Notes: a model not told the origin generated them from the sequence alone. Counted from the first letter of the stretch, positions 1-10,200 are shown. The stretch: 64,000 bases of DNA from Rickettsiales bacterium UBA4311 (GCA_002394665.1 DGUL01000001.1:128415-192414); one strand, 5' to 3'. Numbers and translations are program-made.

Positions 1-172
1 TTAAAATTGTCATTACAGATACATAAGGAATTTTTACATCCGGATAGCTCTCCCTTGAAATCTGTAAATAGCCATAAATACTATAACCAATACACATTGC
101 AAAAAAAAGCAACGTCGCCTTGTATCTATGGCAAAGCATCTCAATTATATTCTTCTTCCCCTCTCCTGACAT
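1..172 (-). CDS. RND-family efflux pump, N-terminal fragment (cut by window edge)
   Basis: Reading the minus strand from an ATG at 172 gives about 57 residues that run off the window. They comprise a short cytoplasmic stretch, one hydrophobic helix (ATLLFFAMCIGYSIYGYL), and then SRESYPDVKIPYVSV. This matches the start of HAE1/AcrB-type RND transporters, where the first membrane helix is followed by an (E)SxPDxxIP motif entering the periplasmic porter domain. The start lies nine bases after the stop of the TolC-like gene, so it is the third gene of an adaptor-channel-pump operon. RND pumps use the proton gradient to extrude drugs, bile salts or lipids through the channel. The substrate cannot be judged because nearly all of the protein lies outside the window. 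Confidence 0.75.
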   Translation of the reverse strand, partial: MSGEGKKNIIEMLCHRYKATLLFFAMCIGYSIYGYLQISRESYPDVKIPYVSVMTIL

Positions 173-181
173 ATCAACCGA

Positions 182-1528
182 CTAACCAACTGGCAAATGC
201 CCGACACCCGTCATACTAATCAATTTATAATACGAAAGTGTCAAAGCCTTCAAAGCGTTTAAATAATTCAAATTTGCTTGCAAGTATTGATTTTCAATAT
301 CCATTTCATCAATAAATGTTGCCGTGCCTGTTGCCACTGATACCTTAACTTCTTTTAAACTATCAACACTTGCTTTTAATGCCTTTTCCGTTGCTTTTAC
401 AAGTTCCAACATCGCACCATATTGATCCCAAGAATAACCAGCGTCTTGTTCTATTTCCTTCAACGAAAGTGCATAATTCAAATCTGCCATTCTATAATTT
501 TTATACTCTTTCCTTGCTCTATTCAATAAATTATTTGACCCGTTAATTGTCCAAGAAACACCAATACCCACAGAGTGATAATGATAACTCATATAGCTTC
601 CCATCCTGCTATCCGTATAAGAATAGTTGAAAAAAGCATCTGGCAAAAGATTGAAACCGCTTGCTGTTAAATTCGCTTTTTGTGCCGACAATTCGGACTT
701 CACTCTCAAAAGCTTGCTATTTTCAACCAAAACTTTGGCAACAAAATCATCTTTATCTTTTGCTGGTAAAACTGCATTTTTTACATCAGGAACCTCTAAA
801 TCAACAGGCAACTCACCAGTCATTATTTTATAATCCATTTTCGCTTTTTCCAACGCCGAATTGGTGGTAATTTCATTCGCTTTATTTTCATAAAGTTGTG
901 CCTCTGCCATAACAACTTTATCCTTTTTTGCTGTCCCGTATTTATTCATAATACTCACTCTCCGCAATTTTTTATCCAATGTATCAGTCATTTGTTGAAA
1001 AACCTCTCTTGCTTTTGTATAATAAATCACATCCATATACTTTTGAATAAACAAAAGCCCAAAATTCTCTAAAAATTCATTATACTCAAAATCTTTTGCG
1101 GTCGCAGCTTTATGTGAAGCAACAATTGCAGGAGCTATTTTCCAGTATGAAAGTGGTAAAGTTGCACTCGCTGATAAAGTTCCTGTTCCAACACTGCTTG
1201 ACATATTTCCGTTTCCACCTTGTGGCAATTTTAAATTGTTTTCACTTATAAAATCAGTGATTGATTGCGTCAAACCTGCACCATAACTATAACTTGGTTT
1301 TAATGCTTTTCCTACTTGATAACTCAAAGTTGTTTGCGGTAAAATACTCAACCAAGCCGTCGTTCTATCTATTTCTCCAAAATCTCGTTGCAAAGCTTTA
1401 ATATTAACCGTTTCGCTATTCTTATAAGCTAATTCCAACGCTTCCTTTAATGTCGTGGCCGTTGCCATACCACCAAGACCAGAAAAAAATGAAAATATAG
1501 CTAAAAAGAAAAAGGAAAAATATTTCAT
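182..1528 (-). CDS. TolC-family outer membrane efflux channel
   Basis: About 448 residues, the usual length for TolC/OprM proteins. The start chosen at 1528 gives a clean signal peptide (MKYFSFFFLAIFSFFSG followed by small residues). An ATG at 1558 would overlap the upstream adaptor gene. The mature protein begins with the typical TolC opening, TLKEALELAYKNSETV, and has two similar long helical halves. The second half carries AQKANLTASGFNLLPDAFF and later the ALKASVDSLKEVKVSVATGTATFIDEM region, as in the TolC repeat. It should form a trimeric channel through the outer membrane and periplasm. It sits between the membrane-fusion adaptor and an RND pump, so it is the exit duct of this tripartite system. 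No truncation is seen. Confidence 0.85.
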   Translation of the reverse strand: MKYFSFFFLAIFSFFSGLGGMATATTLKEALELAYKNSETVNIKALQRDFGEIDRTTAWLSILPQTTLSYQVGKALKPSYSYGAGLTQSITDFISENNLKLPQGGNGNMSSSVGTGTLSASATLPLSYWKIAPAIVASHKAATAKDFEYNEFLENFGLLFIQKYMDVIYYTKAREVFQQMTDTLDKKLRRVSIMNKYGTAKKDKVVMAEAQLYENKANEITTNSALEKAKMDYKIMTGELPVDLEVPDVKNAVLPAKDKDDFVAKVLVENSKLLRVKSELSAQKANLTASGFNLLPDAFFNYSYTDSRMGSYMSYHYHSVGIGVSWTINGSNNLLNRARKEYKNYRMADLNYALSLKEIEQDAGYSWDQYGAMLELVKATEKALKASVDSLKEVKVSVATGTATFIDEMDIENQYLQANLNYLNALKALTLSYYKLISMTGVGHLPVG

Positions 1529-1535
1529 AAAACCA

Positions 1536-3119
1536 CTAAAATACATTAGAGATTGCATTTTTTATTCTTTCAAAATCGTTTGGTATTTCCTTTCTCAAAA
1601 AGCTCGCAAACTCAACGACTTTATTAGCAAAGCTTTTTACACTACCAACGCATTTTAAAATAAAACACTTGGTTTTTACTACTTTCTCGTAAATGGTTGT
1701 TTCTGTCTTTTCACCGACCTTCGCAAACTTAATGCCCTGCTCACCAACTTCAACAAACTCGTGTCCTCTTTCTACAACATAATCTCCGCTTGCAAGCCCA
1801 AATACATAGTCCGTCCCATCTTTTTCATCATAAATAACAATATTCTTTGAACTTATCTCGCCATTTTCAGGATTCAAAATCTTTACCATAAAGGCACCAG
1901 TTTCTGTTGTTTCAAGTGCTTCCGATAAAATTTCTGCTGTCTCCTTTTGAGATTTTGCTCTTATCTTCATCATTACGCTCATACCCGGCTTTACATTTTC
2001 CTCAAATCCTTCAATGCTTTCAATTTGATTTACCAAAATCGTCCTGCTTCCGGTATAAACATCAACACTGTCGCCAATCACTGAAATCTTACCGGTCGCA
2101 ACATTTATGCCACCAATATAGACCTTTACTTTATCGCCAGTTTTAACCTCTCCAGTTGACAAGTTCTGAACATCGCATTTTACTTGCATCGTATCCGTTC
2201 TTTCCAATGTGAACAACGAAGTTCCCGGATTGATTTGAGCCCCTTCTTTATTTTTAATATTATCTATGTACCCATTAAATGGAGCGAGAATCACAAGCCC
2301 ATTATAAGCCTTCTTTGCACTTTCAAAATTTGAATTTGCACTTTCCAAATCCGCCTCCATTGCCTTCAAGTTTCCTTTACTTTCAAGCCCATCCTCATAA
2401 AGCTTTTTAATTGCTTCATATTGAAACTTTTTACTCTCCAATATTGACTTTGCACTTATGTAAGAATTTTCTGTAAATTTACTATCAAGCGTCATTAAGA
2501 GTTGCCCCTCCTTAACATATTGCTTTTCTTGAACCAAAATTTTCTTTATATTCCCTCTTACCTCTGATACATACTGCAAATTGTTGTCACTTTCAAGATA
2601 ACCATAACAATTCACCTCTTTTTCAACACTTCTTTGTTCTACTTCTCTAACGGAAACAACCATTTCGTTTTTATGACTACTAAAAAAATGCGACACCCAG
2701 CCAAAAAATGAGAAAACAAACTTATACAAAATATACAACAAAATAAAGTAAATGATTGCTCTTTTTTTGTCTTTTTTATAAAAATCCCTTACAAAAAAAG
2801 CAAACCTCTTAATGAAAAAAAACAACTTCTTTATAAACTCTTTCATTTTTTTCCACAAAAAAGAAGGCCTACCTGCAAAATGCTTGTTGTATGCCAACAA
2901 TAGCCGATCTGTCGCAAACAAAATGCAACTATTCGCCTTTAAAATAACTTTCTTAATAAGCACAATCACATTATTTTTGTTTTTTTTAAAATTCACAACA
3001 CATATGCTCTTCTCAATAAAAGAACAAAACCTATCTCTTATATGAACAAACCGATTTTTTTTTTTTTTAAAAAAAGGCAACATAGCAACGCTATAAAAAC
3101 AACTTTTTTTAAAAATCAA
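1536..3119 (-). CDS. RND periplasmic adaptor (membrane fusion protein, HlyD/AcrA type)
   Basis: An inner-membrane adaptor that would join the RND pump to the TolC-like channel. A membrane helix lies near residues 121-140. It is followed by the lipoyl/barrel-sandwich half (VSEVRGNIKKILVQEKQYVKEGQLL), a helical hairpin (about 220-270), the second lipoyl half (GLVILAPFNGYIDNI) and beta-barrel segments. The 527-residue length exceeds the usual 350-400 because of about 110 Lys/Phe-rich residues before the membrane helix and a C-terminal tail after the barrel. The listed start leaves only 18 bases to the divergent collagen-like gene. The Met at residue 92 (position 2846) would leave room for promoters and may be the true start. 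First gene of the operon. Confidence 0.8.
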   Translation of the reverse strand: MIFKKSCFYSVAMLPFFKKKKNRFVHIRDRFCSFIEKSICVVNFKKNKNNVIVLIKKVILKANSCILFATDRLLLAYNKHFAGRPSFLWKKMKEFIKKLFFFIKRFAFFVRDFYKKDKKRAIIYFILLYILYKFVFSFFGWVSHFFSSHKNEMVVSVREVEQRSVEKEVNCYGYLESDNNLQYVSEVRGNIKKILVQEKQYVKEGQLLMTLDSKFTENSYISAKSILESKKFQYEAIKKLYEDGLESKGNLKAMEADLESANSNFESAKKAYNGLVILAPFNGYIDNIKNKEGAQINPGTSLFTLERTDTMQVKCDVQNLSTGEVKTGDKVKVYIGGINVATGKISVIGDSVDVYTGSRTILVNQIESIEGFEENVKPGMSVMMKIRAKSQKETAEILSEALETTETGAFMVKILNPENGEISSKNIVIYDEKDGTDYVFGLASGDYVVERGHEFVEVGEQGIKFAKVGEKTETTIYEKVVKTKCFILKCVGSVKSFANKVVEFASFLRKEIPNDFERIKNAISNVF

Positions 3120-3137
3120 TTTTTATAAAATACTTGT

Positions 3138-3668
3138 ATGGATAACGATACAAGAAAGTTTACAGAAATGTATAATAACGTGAACGACAAAAATATCGTA
3201 AATACCGCTCCACTCGTATCAAACATATCCCTTAACTCAGAACAACAAAAGAAACAAGAAGAACAAAAAAAAAAAGATAGTTCTATTTGGATATTTATAA
3301 TAATTATAGCTATATTAGCTATAATAGCTACCATTGTTGCTATTGTTGCAATAAGAAATACGAAAGGAGAAAAAGGAGACACTGGAGCACAGGGTGTGCC
3401 AGGTCCCCAGGGAGATAAAGGAGACACGGGAGCACAGGGTGTGCCAGGTCCGAAAGGAGAAAAAGGAGACACGGGAGCACAGGGCGCGCCAGGTCCGAAA
3501 GGAGAAAAAGGAGACACTGGAGCACAGGGTGTGCCAGGTCCCCAGGGAGAACAGGGTGTACCAGGTCCGAAAGGAGATAATAAACTTGCAATAGCCGGCG
3601 CAACACTCGGAGCAGTGGCTACAATCGGATTAGGTTCATACATAGCTTACAGATACATTAAAAGCTAA
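3138..3668 (+). CDS. collagen-like (Gly-X-Y) membrane protein
   Basis: 176 residues. A hydrophilic, Gln/Lys-rich N-terminus is followed by one strongly hydrophobic Ile-rich helix (about 50-72). Then come 24 uninterrupted Gly-X-Y triplets made of 15-residue units such as [15 protein letters not shown]. The C-terminus is glycine-rich and hydrophobic ([22 protein letters not shown]) and could be a second membrane segment. Bacterial proteins with such repeats form collagen-like triple helices on cell surfaces or fibres. Here the helix would be anchored in a membrane, possibly at both ends. It is divergent from the efflux operon and lies just upstream of two gene-transfer-agent tail genes. Whether it belongs with them is unknown. 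The repeat region is much richer in G+C than its surroundings. Confidence 0.75.
   Translation: MDNDTRKFTEMYNNVNDKNIVNTAPLVSNISLNSEQQKKQEEQKKKDSSIWIFIIIIAILAIIATIVAIVAIRNTKGEKGDTGAQGVPGPQGDKGDTGAQGVPGPKGEKGDTGAQGAPGPKGEKGDTGAQGVPGPQGEQGVPGPKGDNKLAIAGATLGAVATIGLGSYIAYRYIKS
3366..3572 (+). repeat. tandem 45-base repeats coding for collagen units
   Basis: Four units of 45 bases begin at 3366, 3411, 3456 and 3501 and are followed by a 27-base partial unit ending at 3572. The units differ at only a few positions (GEK/GDK, GVP/GAP, GPK/GPQ). The first and fourth units encode the same 15 residues. Each unit is a multiple of three, so gain or loss of a unit keeps the reading frame and only changes the length of the Gly-X-Y rod. 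Confidence 0.9.
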
Positions 3669-3717
3669 CAATTGTCTTCCCTAAACAAAAAAACACACAA
3701 CACAAGAACAAAAAAAT

Positions 3718-4314
3718 ATGAACCACTTGGATATAGATTTTCCAGAAGATTTATCAAATTGCTTTTGCGGAGGACTTGAATTCTCAACGACAATCTCTAC
3801 GACTACGGGAAAAAAAGAAATTAGAAACAGAAATTGGAATGAAGGACGATATAAATATAATCTTTTATACAAAAATTGTAATGAAAGCACTTACAAAAAC
3901 TTACAAGCATTTTTTCTTTTATGCGGAGGAAGTCAAAAATCATTCAATTTTACAGATAAAAACGATAACAAAATTGAAACACAACTATTAACAAACGGCG
4001 ACGGACACACAAAAAGCTTTAAAATATTCAAAACTTATACATACCACAACCTTTCAATAAAAAGGAACGTTTTTAAAGTAAAAAATGTAAAAATTTATTT
4101 CAATGCAAACGAAATTGATGGCTCAAAATACAGCATAACCAACAATATAATAACTTTTACAGACGACAACATTCCGCAAGAAAGCGATAACATATACATA
4201 GATTGTAATTTTTATGTAATCGTAAGATTTGCAACGGATTTTCTTCCAGTTGTCAGAAAAAGCAACAACCTAATTGAATTACCAGATATTACTTTAATTG
4301 AAGTTCAAAAATAA
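3718..4314 (+). CDS. gene transfer agent tail protein g12-like (DUF2460)
   Basis: 198 residues matching the layout of the DUF2460 family (RcGTA g12, distal tail). Features include an N-terminal FPEDLS segment, FSTTISTTTGKKEIRNRNW (compare the family's ...SGxExRNxxW), an AFFLLCGGSQKSFNFTDKND segment (fingerprint: AFFRARRGRxxGFRFxDxxD), a GDG-T-FKIFKTY strand, and a C-terminal RFATDFLPV motif. The family forms part of the baseplate/tail-tip of alphaproteobacterial gene transfer agents and related siphophages. The gene ends four bases before the next gene, a g13 homologue, which is the same order as in the Rhodobacter GTA cluster. No stop codons or frameshifts are seen, which suggests it is still under selection. 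Confidence 0.85.
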   Translation: MNHLDIDFPEDLSNCFCGGLEFSTTISTTTGKKEIRNRNWNEGRYKYNLLYKNCNESTYKNLQAFFLLCGGSQKSFNFTDKNDNKIETQLLTNGDGHTKSFKIFKTYTYHNLSIKRNVFKVKNVKIYFNANEIDGSKYSITNNIITFTDDNIPQESDNIYIDCNFYVIVRFATDFLPVVRKSNNLIELPDITLIEVQK

Positions 4315-4318
4315 TTTT

Positions 4319-5131
4319 ATGGCTATAAACGAAACTTTTATTCAAGAAATAAAAAACGGCTTGCCGATCGTCTATTTAATAGAATTTAATTCTGCAAATT
4401 TCAGTTATTATTTCAATACCAGCGACAACGATTTTACATTTAACGAAAAAATATACTTCGCTGGAAATGATTTGATAAAAACGCAATTTGATAACTTAGA
4501 GAACAAAAGCAACTTATCAATCAATTTATTAAACATATACAACAATGACAAAATTGAAATTGAGGCACTTTTGCAATCATCTGTTATTATCAAAATCGCA
4601 ACATTAAAAAATAACAATAACGGCAACAGCGAAATTTCAAGTACAAACACAATTTTTAATGGCTTTATTGACGAAATTCAAACAGAAAACGACCTTTTAA
4701 AAATCTCACTTTTACCAAACATCGCAAGACTTAATAAACCGACGACTTGCTTATTTTCTCCGCTTTGTCGCGAATGCTTTGGCAGTTCTAAATGCGGAAT
4801 AGATATAAACAACCACAAAGCAAGCGGGCAAATTACTCAAATAACGGCACCAAACTCATTTATTGGAAACCACCGAGATAACAAAAAAACCACAGTGGGA
4901 TACTATAAATACGGAATTATAAAAATAACAAGCGGAAAATTGCGAGGCTTTTCTTTACAAATTAAAGACGAAAAAGATGGCGAGATTTTTCTACTTCAAA
5001 ATACCAAACTTTTAAACATTGGCGACACCTACGAAATCTTTGCCGGCTGTGATAAAACATTGAAGACCTGTAAAGAAAAATTTAACAATGTACTCAATTT
5101 TAGGGGCGAACCATTTATAAATGAAAGTTAA
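4319..5131 (+). CDS. gene transfer agent tail protein g13-like (DUF2163)
   Basis: 270 residues from the ATG at 4319; an upstream in-frame TTG overlaps g12 and was not used. The family marks are clear. There is a first half with FYFAG-like and DNLENKSNL (family: DNLEV-G) strands. The central cysteine motif is CLFSPLCRECFGSSKCGID, and the C-terminus has GCDKTLKTCKEKFNNVLNFRGEPF. The conserved cysteines are the ones that bind a metal cluster in the RcGTA baseplate hub, known from the family and not visible here. It pairs with g12. Other GTA genes (g14 peptidase, g15 hub/fibre, capsid, portal) are absent nearby; the next gene is an unrelated convergent Nudix gene. Confidence 0.87.
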   Translation: MAINETFIQEIKNGLPIVYLIEFNSANFSYYFNTSDNDFTFNEKIYFAGNDLIKTQFDNLENKSNLSINLLNIYNNDKIEIEALLQSSVIIKIATLKNNNNGNSEISSTNTIFNGFIDEIQTENDLLKISLLPNIARLNKPTTCLFSPLCRECFGSSKCGIDINNHKASGQITQITAPNSFIGNHRDNKKTTVGYYKYGIIKITSGKLRGFSLQIKDEKDGEIFLLQNTKLLNIGDTYEIFAGCDKTLKTCKEKFNNVLNFRGEPFINES

Positions 5132-5149
5132 ACAAGCAAAATAAAACAC

Positions 5150-5665
5150 CTATTTTACTAATTCGTCAAACTTCTCATAGACAAACTCCAACTGATTTTT
5201 AAAACGAGCATCGTTGCTATCTATTACTTCTTTTATTTCTTGTTGATTTAAATATCTGACCTCCATAATTTCATTATCGTGTTTCTTTGTATCTTCAATT
5301 ATATTACACTTAAATAAACGGAAATTTTCCTCCTCAAATTCAGCAAGATATCTTTCTAATACAACCCTCAAACCAGTTTCTTCCAAAGTTTCTCTGTATG
5401 CCGTTTGAAATGCTCTTTCACCGAACTCGTGCTTACCTGCTGGAAAACCTAACTTTTTGCTCAATTTATCCCTAACCAACAAAATTTTACCATCAACGGC
5501 AACCAAGCAACCGGCGTGAGTTTTAGCCGGTGAAAAACACTCCTGACATCTTGGATTTACCGCTAAGTCAAGACGTGCAATTCTTTCATATGACATAAAA
5601 GCATAAGCGACACAACCACAAGCAAGCAACAAAGTTGACCACTTAACAACTTTTTTTTTTCTCAT
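5150..5665 (-). CDS. Nudix hydrolase with N-terminal export signal or membrane anchor
   Basis: 171 residues. A perfect Nudix box spans G77 to L99 (G-x5-E83-x7-R91E92-T-L-E95E96-T-G98-L), the metal-binding site that cleaves nucleoside diphosphates linked to another group. It is preceded by a basic N-terminus and a hydrophobic segment (about 7-23) ending in LLLACGC, which could be a signal anchor or a lipobox with Cys17. A Cys pair (CQEC, 40-43) follows. Most Nudix enzymes are cytosolic, so a predicted exported form is unusual; the substrate cannot be told. It is convergent with GTA g13 and lies just downstream of murJ on the same strand, 36 bases away. Confidence 0.85.
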   Translation of the reverse strand: MRKKKVVKWSTLLLACGCVAYAFMSYERIARLDLAVNPRCQECFSPAKTHAGCLVAVDGKILLVRDKLSKKLGFPAGKHEFGERAFQTAYRETLEETGLRVVLERYLAEFEEENFRLFKCNIIEDTKKHDNEIMEVRYLNQQEIKEVIDSNDARFKNQLEFVYEKFDELVK

Positions 5666-5701
5666 ATAAAAAAACTACATCAAAAAAGCGATTTAAAAAT
5701 T

Positions 5702-7264
5702 TTATTTACAACTTTTTTTATTAAAAACCTCCTTTATAAAATCCTTCGTCAAAATTCTCAACTTAAAACACAAAGCCAAGTAAATAAAACCAGAAATGAA
5801 AAAAATCAAAAATATATTAGCCTTTAAACAAAGCACGGGAACAACAAAACAAGACAAAATAGATGCGACAAAAACCAAAAAAATATCATTAAAATCTTTC
5901 TTTTTTATAAAAAAATTGCCCCCACTTTTTAAAACAATAACAGCACACAAACAAGACAAAACTGACGATGCAGAAGTCGCTACAACAACACAATACATCC
6001 CAATAATTTTGAATAAAACCAAATTAGCAACAACATTAAACACTAACCCAAACCAACTAATTTTCATCGGTGTTTTTGTGTCTTTTTGTGAATAAAAACA
6101 AGCAAAAAAGATTTTCAGTAAAATATTCATTGGAACTGAAATTGCAAAAATCATTAACATATTAGCAACAACTTTTGTGTCCGTCGCTGTAAAAGCCCCA
6201 CGTTCAAAAATCAAGCTAACTATTTTTTGCGACGACGATAAAAACAACAACATTGCTGGAATGGAAAAGAATAAAGCAACTTTCATTGATTTCACTTGCA
6301 AGCTCGCTACTTCGTCGATATTTTTCGCCTTAAACGCCACGCTCAACGAAGGCAAAATTGCAACGCTTAAACTATAACCAATTATACTCATTGGAAACTG
6401 CACCAATCTATCCGCATAATATAAATACGAAACAGCTCCAGCGAAAAAACTTGCAAATATACCATCTACAAAAATATTTATCTGCAAAATTCCGCTACTA
6501 ACAACGGCTGGCAAAAACTTTTTTATAAAACTTCTCAAATCTTTTTTATTTTCTTCATTCAGTTCCAAAGACAATTTTTTACTATTATTTTTTGGAACGA
6601 CTGCATTTTTAACACAAAACCACATCACAAAAAGAAGTTGAAAAATACCAGCAAAAATCAGCACCCAAGACAAACAAAAACCAACATTTGAAAAAAACGA
6701 TTTTGTAACCAAAAGCCCGATAACTACGACAATATTTAAAATTACAGACACGAGCGAAAAAGGTGCAAACCGCCCTACACTTTGTAAAATAGAGCCAAAA
6801 AACGATGCCAAACTTATCAAAATAACGTACGGAAAACAAATTCTTGACAACTGCACCGCTAATAAAAATTTCTTCTCATCTTGCAAAAAACCGGGATTTA
6901 TGGCACTAACAACAAACGGCATAAATATCTCAAAAAAAATTGTTAAAACCACAAGCGATGAAGCAAGAAAGCAAAAAACCTTAAAAGAAAAATTGTTAGC
7001 AAGTTCACAATTTTCCTTTACTTTTGAAGTAAAAAACGGCACAAAAGCGTTGGAAAACGCGCCTTCTGCAAATATTCTCCTGAATGTATTTGGCAGCCTA
7101 AAAGCAACATAAAACGCCTCCGCGATTGCTCCACTTCCAAGATACTTTGCAAAAAATATATCTCTAACCAATCCCGTAAATCGAGATAATAAAATACAAA
7201 AAGATACTATAAAGGCAGAATAAAAAGGTTTACTTGTTTTTTTACAACCATCATTCTTTTTCAT
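5702..7264 (-). CDS. murJ: lipid II flippase MurJ
   Basis: 520 residues with about 14 predicted membrane helices, the normal size of MurJ/MviN in the MOP exporter superfamily. The N-terminus has the family signature SRFTGLVRDIFFAKYLGSG, followed by AFYVAFRLPNTFRRIFAEGAFSNAFVP. Later come YYADRLVQFPMSIIGYSLSVAILP and FYSQKDTKTPMKISW. MurJ moves the undecaprenyl-linked peptidoglycan precursor across the inner membrane. With UppS and an M23 peptidase in the same window, it indicates that this organism still makes murein. It lies between the Nudix gene and the large VirB6-like gene, 15 bases from the latter. Confidence 0.95.
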   Translation of the reverse strand: MKKNDGCKKTSKPFYSAFIVSFCILLSRFTGLVRDIFFAKYLGSGAIAEAFYVAFRLPNTFRRIFAEGAFSNAFVPFFTSKVKENCELANNFSFKVFCFLASSLVVLTIFFEIFMPFVVSAINPGFLQDEKKFLLAVQLSRICFPYVILISLASFFGSILQSVGRFAPFSLVSVILNIVVVIGLLVTKSFFSNVGFCLSWVLIFAGIFQLLFVMWFCVKNAVVPKNNSKKLSLELNEENKKDLRSFIKKFLPAVVSSGILQINIFVDGIFASFFAGAVSYLYYADRLVQFPMSIIGYSLSVAILPSLSVAFKAKNIDEVASLQVKSMKVALFFSIPAMLLFLSSSQKIVSLIFERGAFTATDTKVVANMLMIFAISVPMNILLKIFFACFYSQKDTKTPMKISWFGLVFNVVANLVLFKIIGMYCVVVATSASSVLSCLCAVIVLKSGGNFFIKKKDFNDIFLVFVASILSCFVVPVLCLKANIFLIFFISGFIYLALCFKLRILTKDFIKEVFNKKSCK

Positions 7265-7279
7265 ATAATACTCTCAATA

Positions 7280-10200
7280 CTATTCATAACTATGAACTTC
7301 TTCTTCAATTCTGTTTATAAAAGTCTTAGTTGTTTTAGACTTTAAAATATGCCCTAACGTTTCAGTATCCATGTTGCCGATATTCTTATCGACATTTTTA
7401 ATCAACTCATCTATTGATTTGCTAGCATTATTTAATTCATCGGCTCCCTGTCGTTGAATATTGCTGATTTCATTATCAAGTAAGCTTTTTTGTTGTTGTT
7501 CATATTCGGCTTCTTGCCTTGCAATTCTATCTTTTGCATCATTGATCATGTTATCTTTTTGTTCTCGCGATAAATCTTCTCTGTTTTTTATTTGATCTTC
7601 AAAATTTTTCAGCATATCCGCATTTGCATTTTTACGCTCAGCCAACTGATTCTTATATTTTTCAAGCACTTCTTTTTGTCTTCCTTTGGTTTTACTATTT
7701 ATCCCTTGCAATTGCTGTTGTTTATACTGCGAAAGCTTACTTAGCATCTCTTTAATTTTATCACCCCTGCCACCAATATTAAATTTTTCTTTGAAGAAAT
7801 TACCGACTCTATCTGTTATTGCACTGATTGCTTCTCCAAGTCTTTTGCCATTTAGTATATCTTTCACTTTATTTATGTTATCAGCAGCGTCTTTATTTCC
7901 AAAAGCACCGGCCATTCTGGCAATCAATCCAACAACTTGATTAATAACACCCTGTGCAATATTTTTTACAGCTTTGAGCGTGTTTACAAACGTTTTAAAA
8001 CCAAACTTCATTGCCTCTATTCCTGCCATTCCTCCTGATTTAATACTATCAGAAGCCGATTGTGTAAAACCACCACCGATGTTAGTATCCGGTTTTCCAC
8101 CAGTAAGCTTATAAATTTCTCCTTCCATTTTATCAAGCATTAAAGTCATTATCACAATAACCACCGCCGCAAACAAAGCCCTATAAATCAAATATCCAGC
8201 CAACACCCAAGTATCCTTTTTAAAAATCGCAACCCAAGAAATCAAAAAATTCAAAATATTATCCCACATTTGAAACTTTTTCATCAAACGCACAGCTAAA
8301 CACCCAACTGGCGCTTTACTTTCGTGACCATCATAACAATCAGGATTTATACCGCCAGTAACAGTAAACATATTCTCTTCCACATATTTGCTCGCATCGC
8401 CAAACAACACCCAATCTATTATAAATAAAAACATTGAAATCGTAATAAATGGAACACACGCTCCAATAACGTTAGCTTGCAAATCTTTTAGCCAACTATC
8501 TAACGCCTTCTTAGTCTGGTCAAACAGCCACAAAACAAACACAAACGGCGAAAGATATATTGTTAACACAAGATTGAAAACACAAACCACATATTGTTGT
8601 GCTGCTCTGGCTACAAGCATAAATAATGCTGCTCCAATTGCAAACATTAATGCAAAAACAAGTATACCAAAAGGGAAAACCATGAATACAAACTTAACGA
8701 ACTGAAGAAAAGCTGTAATTGCGCCATCTATTGCTCCATCCACATTGCCGTCTTCGGCTGAACTTAAAGCAGACTCTACGTCCTCTTGAAAACCCTTATC
8801 GTTTCCAGTGAACGTTAAAAATTGTATAATTTTGCAATCCATTGAATCCCAAAAAGATATATGTTTATAGCTTCTTGTACCGCCATACCTTTTAATCACT
8901 GGATAATCTGCATTTTTATTCAATGCTTTTAGCTTGCTATCTAAGTATATCCTATATTGCGCTCGCAAACTGCCTTCTGCCGCCATTCCATCATCAATAA
9001 AATCATATTCTTCAACAACGCCGTTGCTATCTATTGTCGCAACTGCTGTTCTAATGACTTGATATTTAAGCTTATTTACCTTCTCCTGATCCGATAAATT
9101 GTCTTGGTCGTCATAAGATAACAATCCTTGAAAAACCAAAATATCTTTGTTTCCGCTACCGATAAACTTTAAATCAATTAAATCATTTATTCTATAACCA
9201 TCATCTAAAACATATCCCTGTTGTTCTTTTTCCTCAGAACAAGTAAAAGCATAATCATTCAACGAAGATGAATATTTCGGATCTTCCGCTAAAGGATCAT
9301 TTTGCGCATAAACTGGTGTCTTTTTTTTATCTTTAAGCACCTTATGACATCTTGGTTTAACGTAAACCCACTTATTTGTTTCAGTATTGTAATACTGAAA
9401 AACTTTATAAGGTCTTTCCCACGGAGGTCGTGGCATAAAAGTCGTCAAATCCTTATAACAAACGCCAGACAAACACTTGTCGCTCAAACTACCATCTGCC
9501 ATTATTGCCTTTCTGCCACAAGTCAATGACATTCCCGTTTCGCATTGCAACTTTTTTGGTTGACATTTACTCTCTACACACTTAGTTTTATCGTCCGGAT
9601 CGTAACCATTACAATAAAGCTCACTTGATTCATCCACGCAAGAATACTCATAATCATCAACTTGTATTAATTCATTCTCATCAGTAATCGGCTTTCTCAA
9701 AAGCATTGAAACAATTGTATTTTCTTCAGTAGAAGCTTTGTTTTTACACTCCTCTTCCGTCTCGTTGGCCAAACAGACTTTTTTATAACAATATCCACTA
9801 TAACAATTATCATCACTACATTTTTTACCATCTTGAAACTCAAATGGACAACTTACGTCGGTAAAATTCCTTACACCATCAGAAGCGGAAACACTTTTAT
9901 TTTTATCGAAACCATAACTAATGCAAAAATCCTTATAACCATTCTCTAATTTTCCCTTTTTAATAGTATAGATTGCTCCATAGCCTTCCAAACTTTTATA
10001 ATAATCTTGAAAAGCAGTCAATAATGCATCGCTCTTTATTCCGGATACTTTTTCAATCGGCACGGCAGGAACAAAAAGAATGGATTTATTCACACTCATT
10101 TGTCCACCAGTGGTACTCGTTTCCATAGAAACACACTTGGCCATCACACAAACATTTCCAATTGTGCTCGATAAATAACTTGATTCATACTTCTCGCAAC

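Noticed and set aside
7..219. 70-codon plus-strand frame at the left edge
   Set aside because: The opposite strand encodes the RND pump start and the TolC end with clear motifs.
3340..3643. Leu/Pro-rich minus-strand frames opposite the collagen repeat
   Set aside because: They are shadows of the Gly-X-Y codons; the plus frame has the meaningful repeat and membrane segments.
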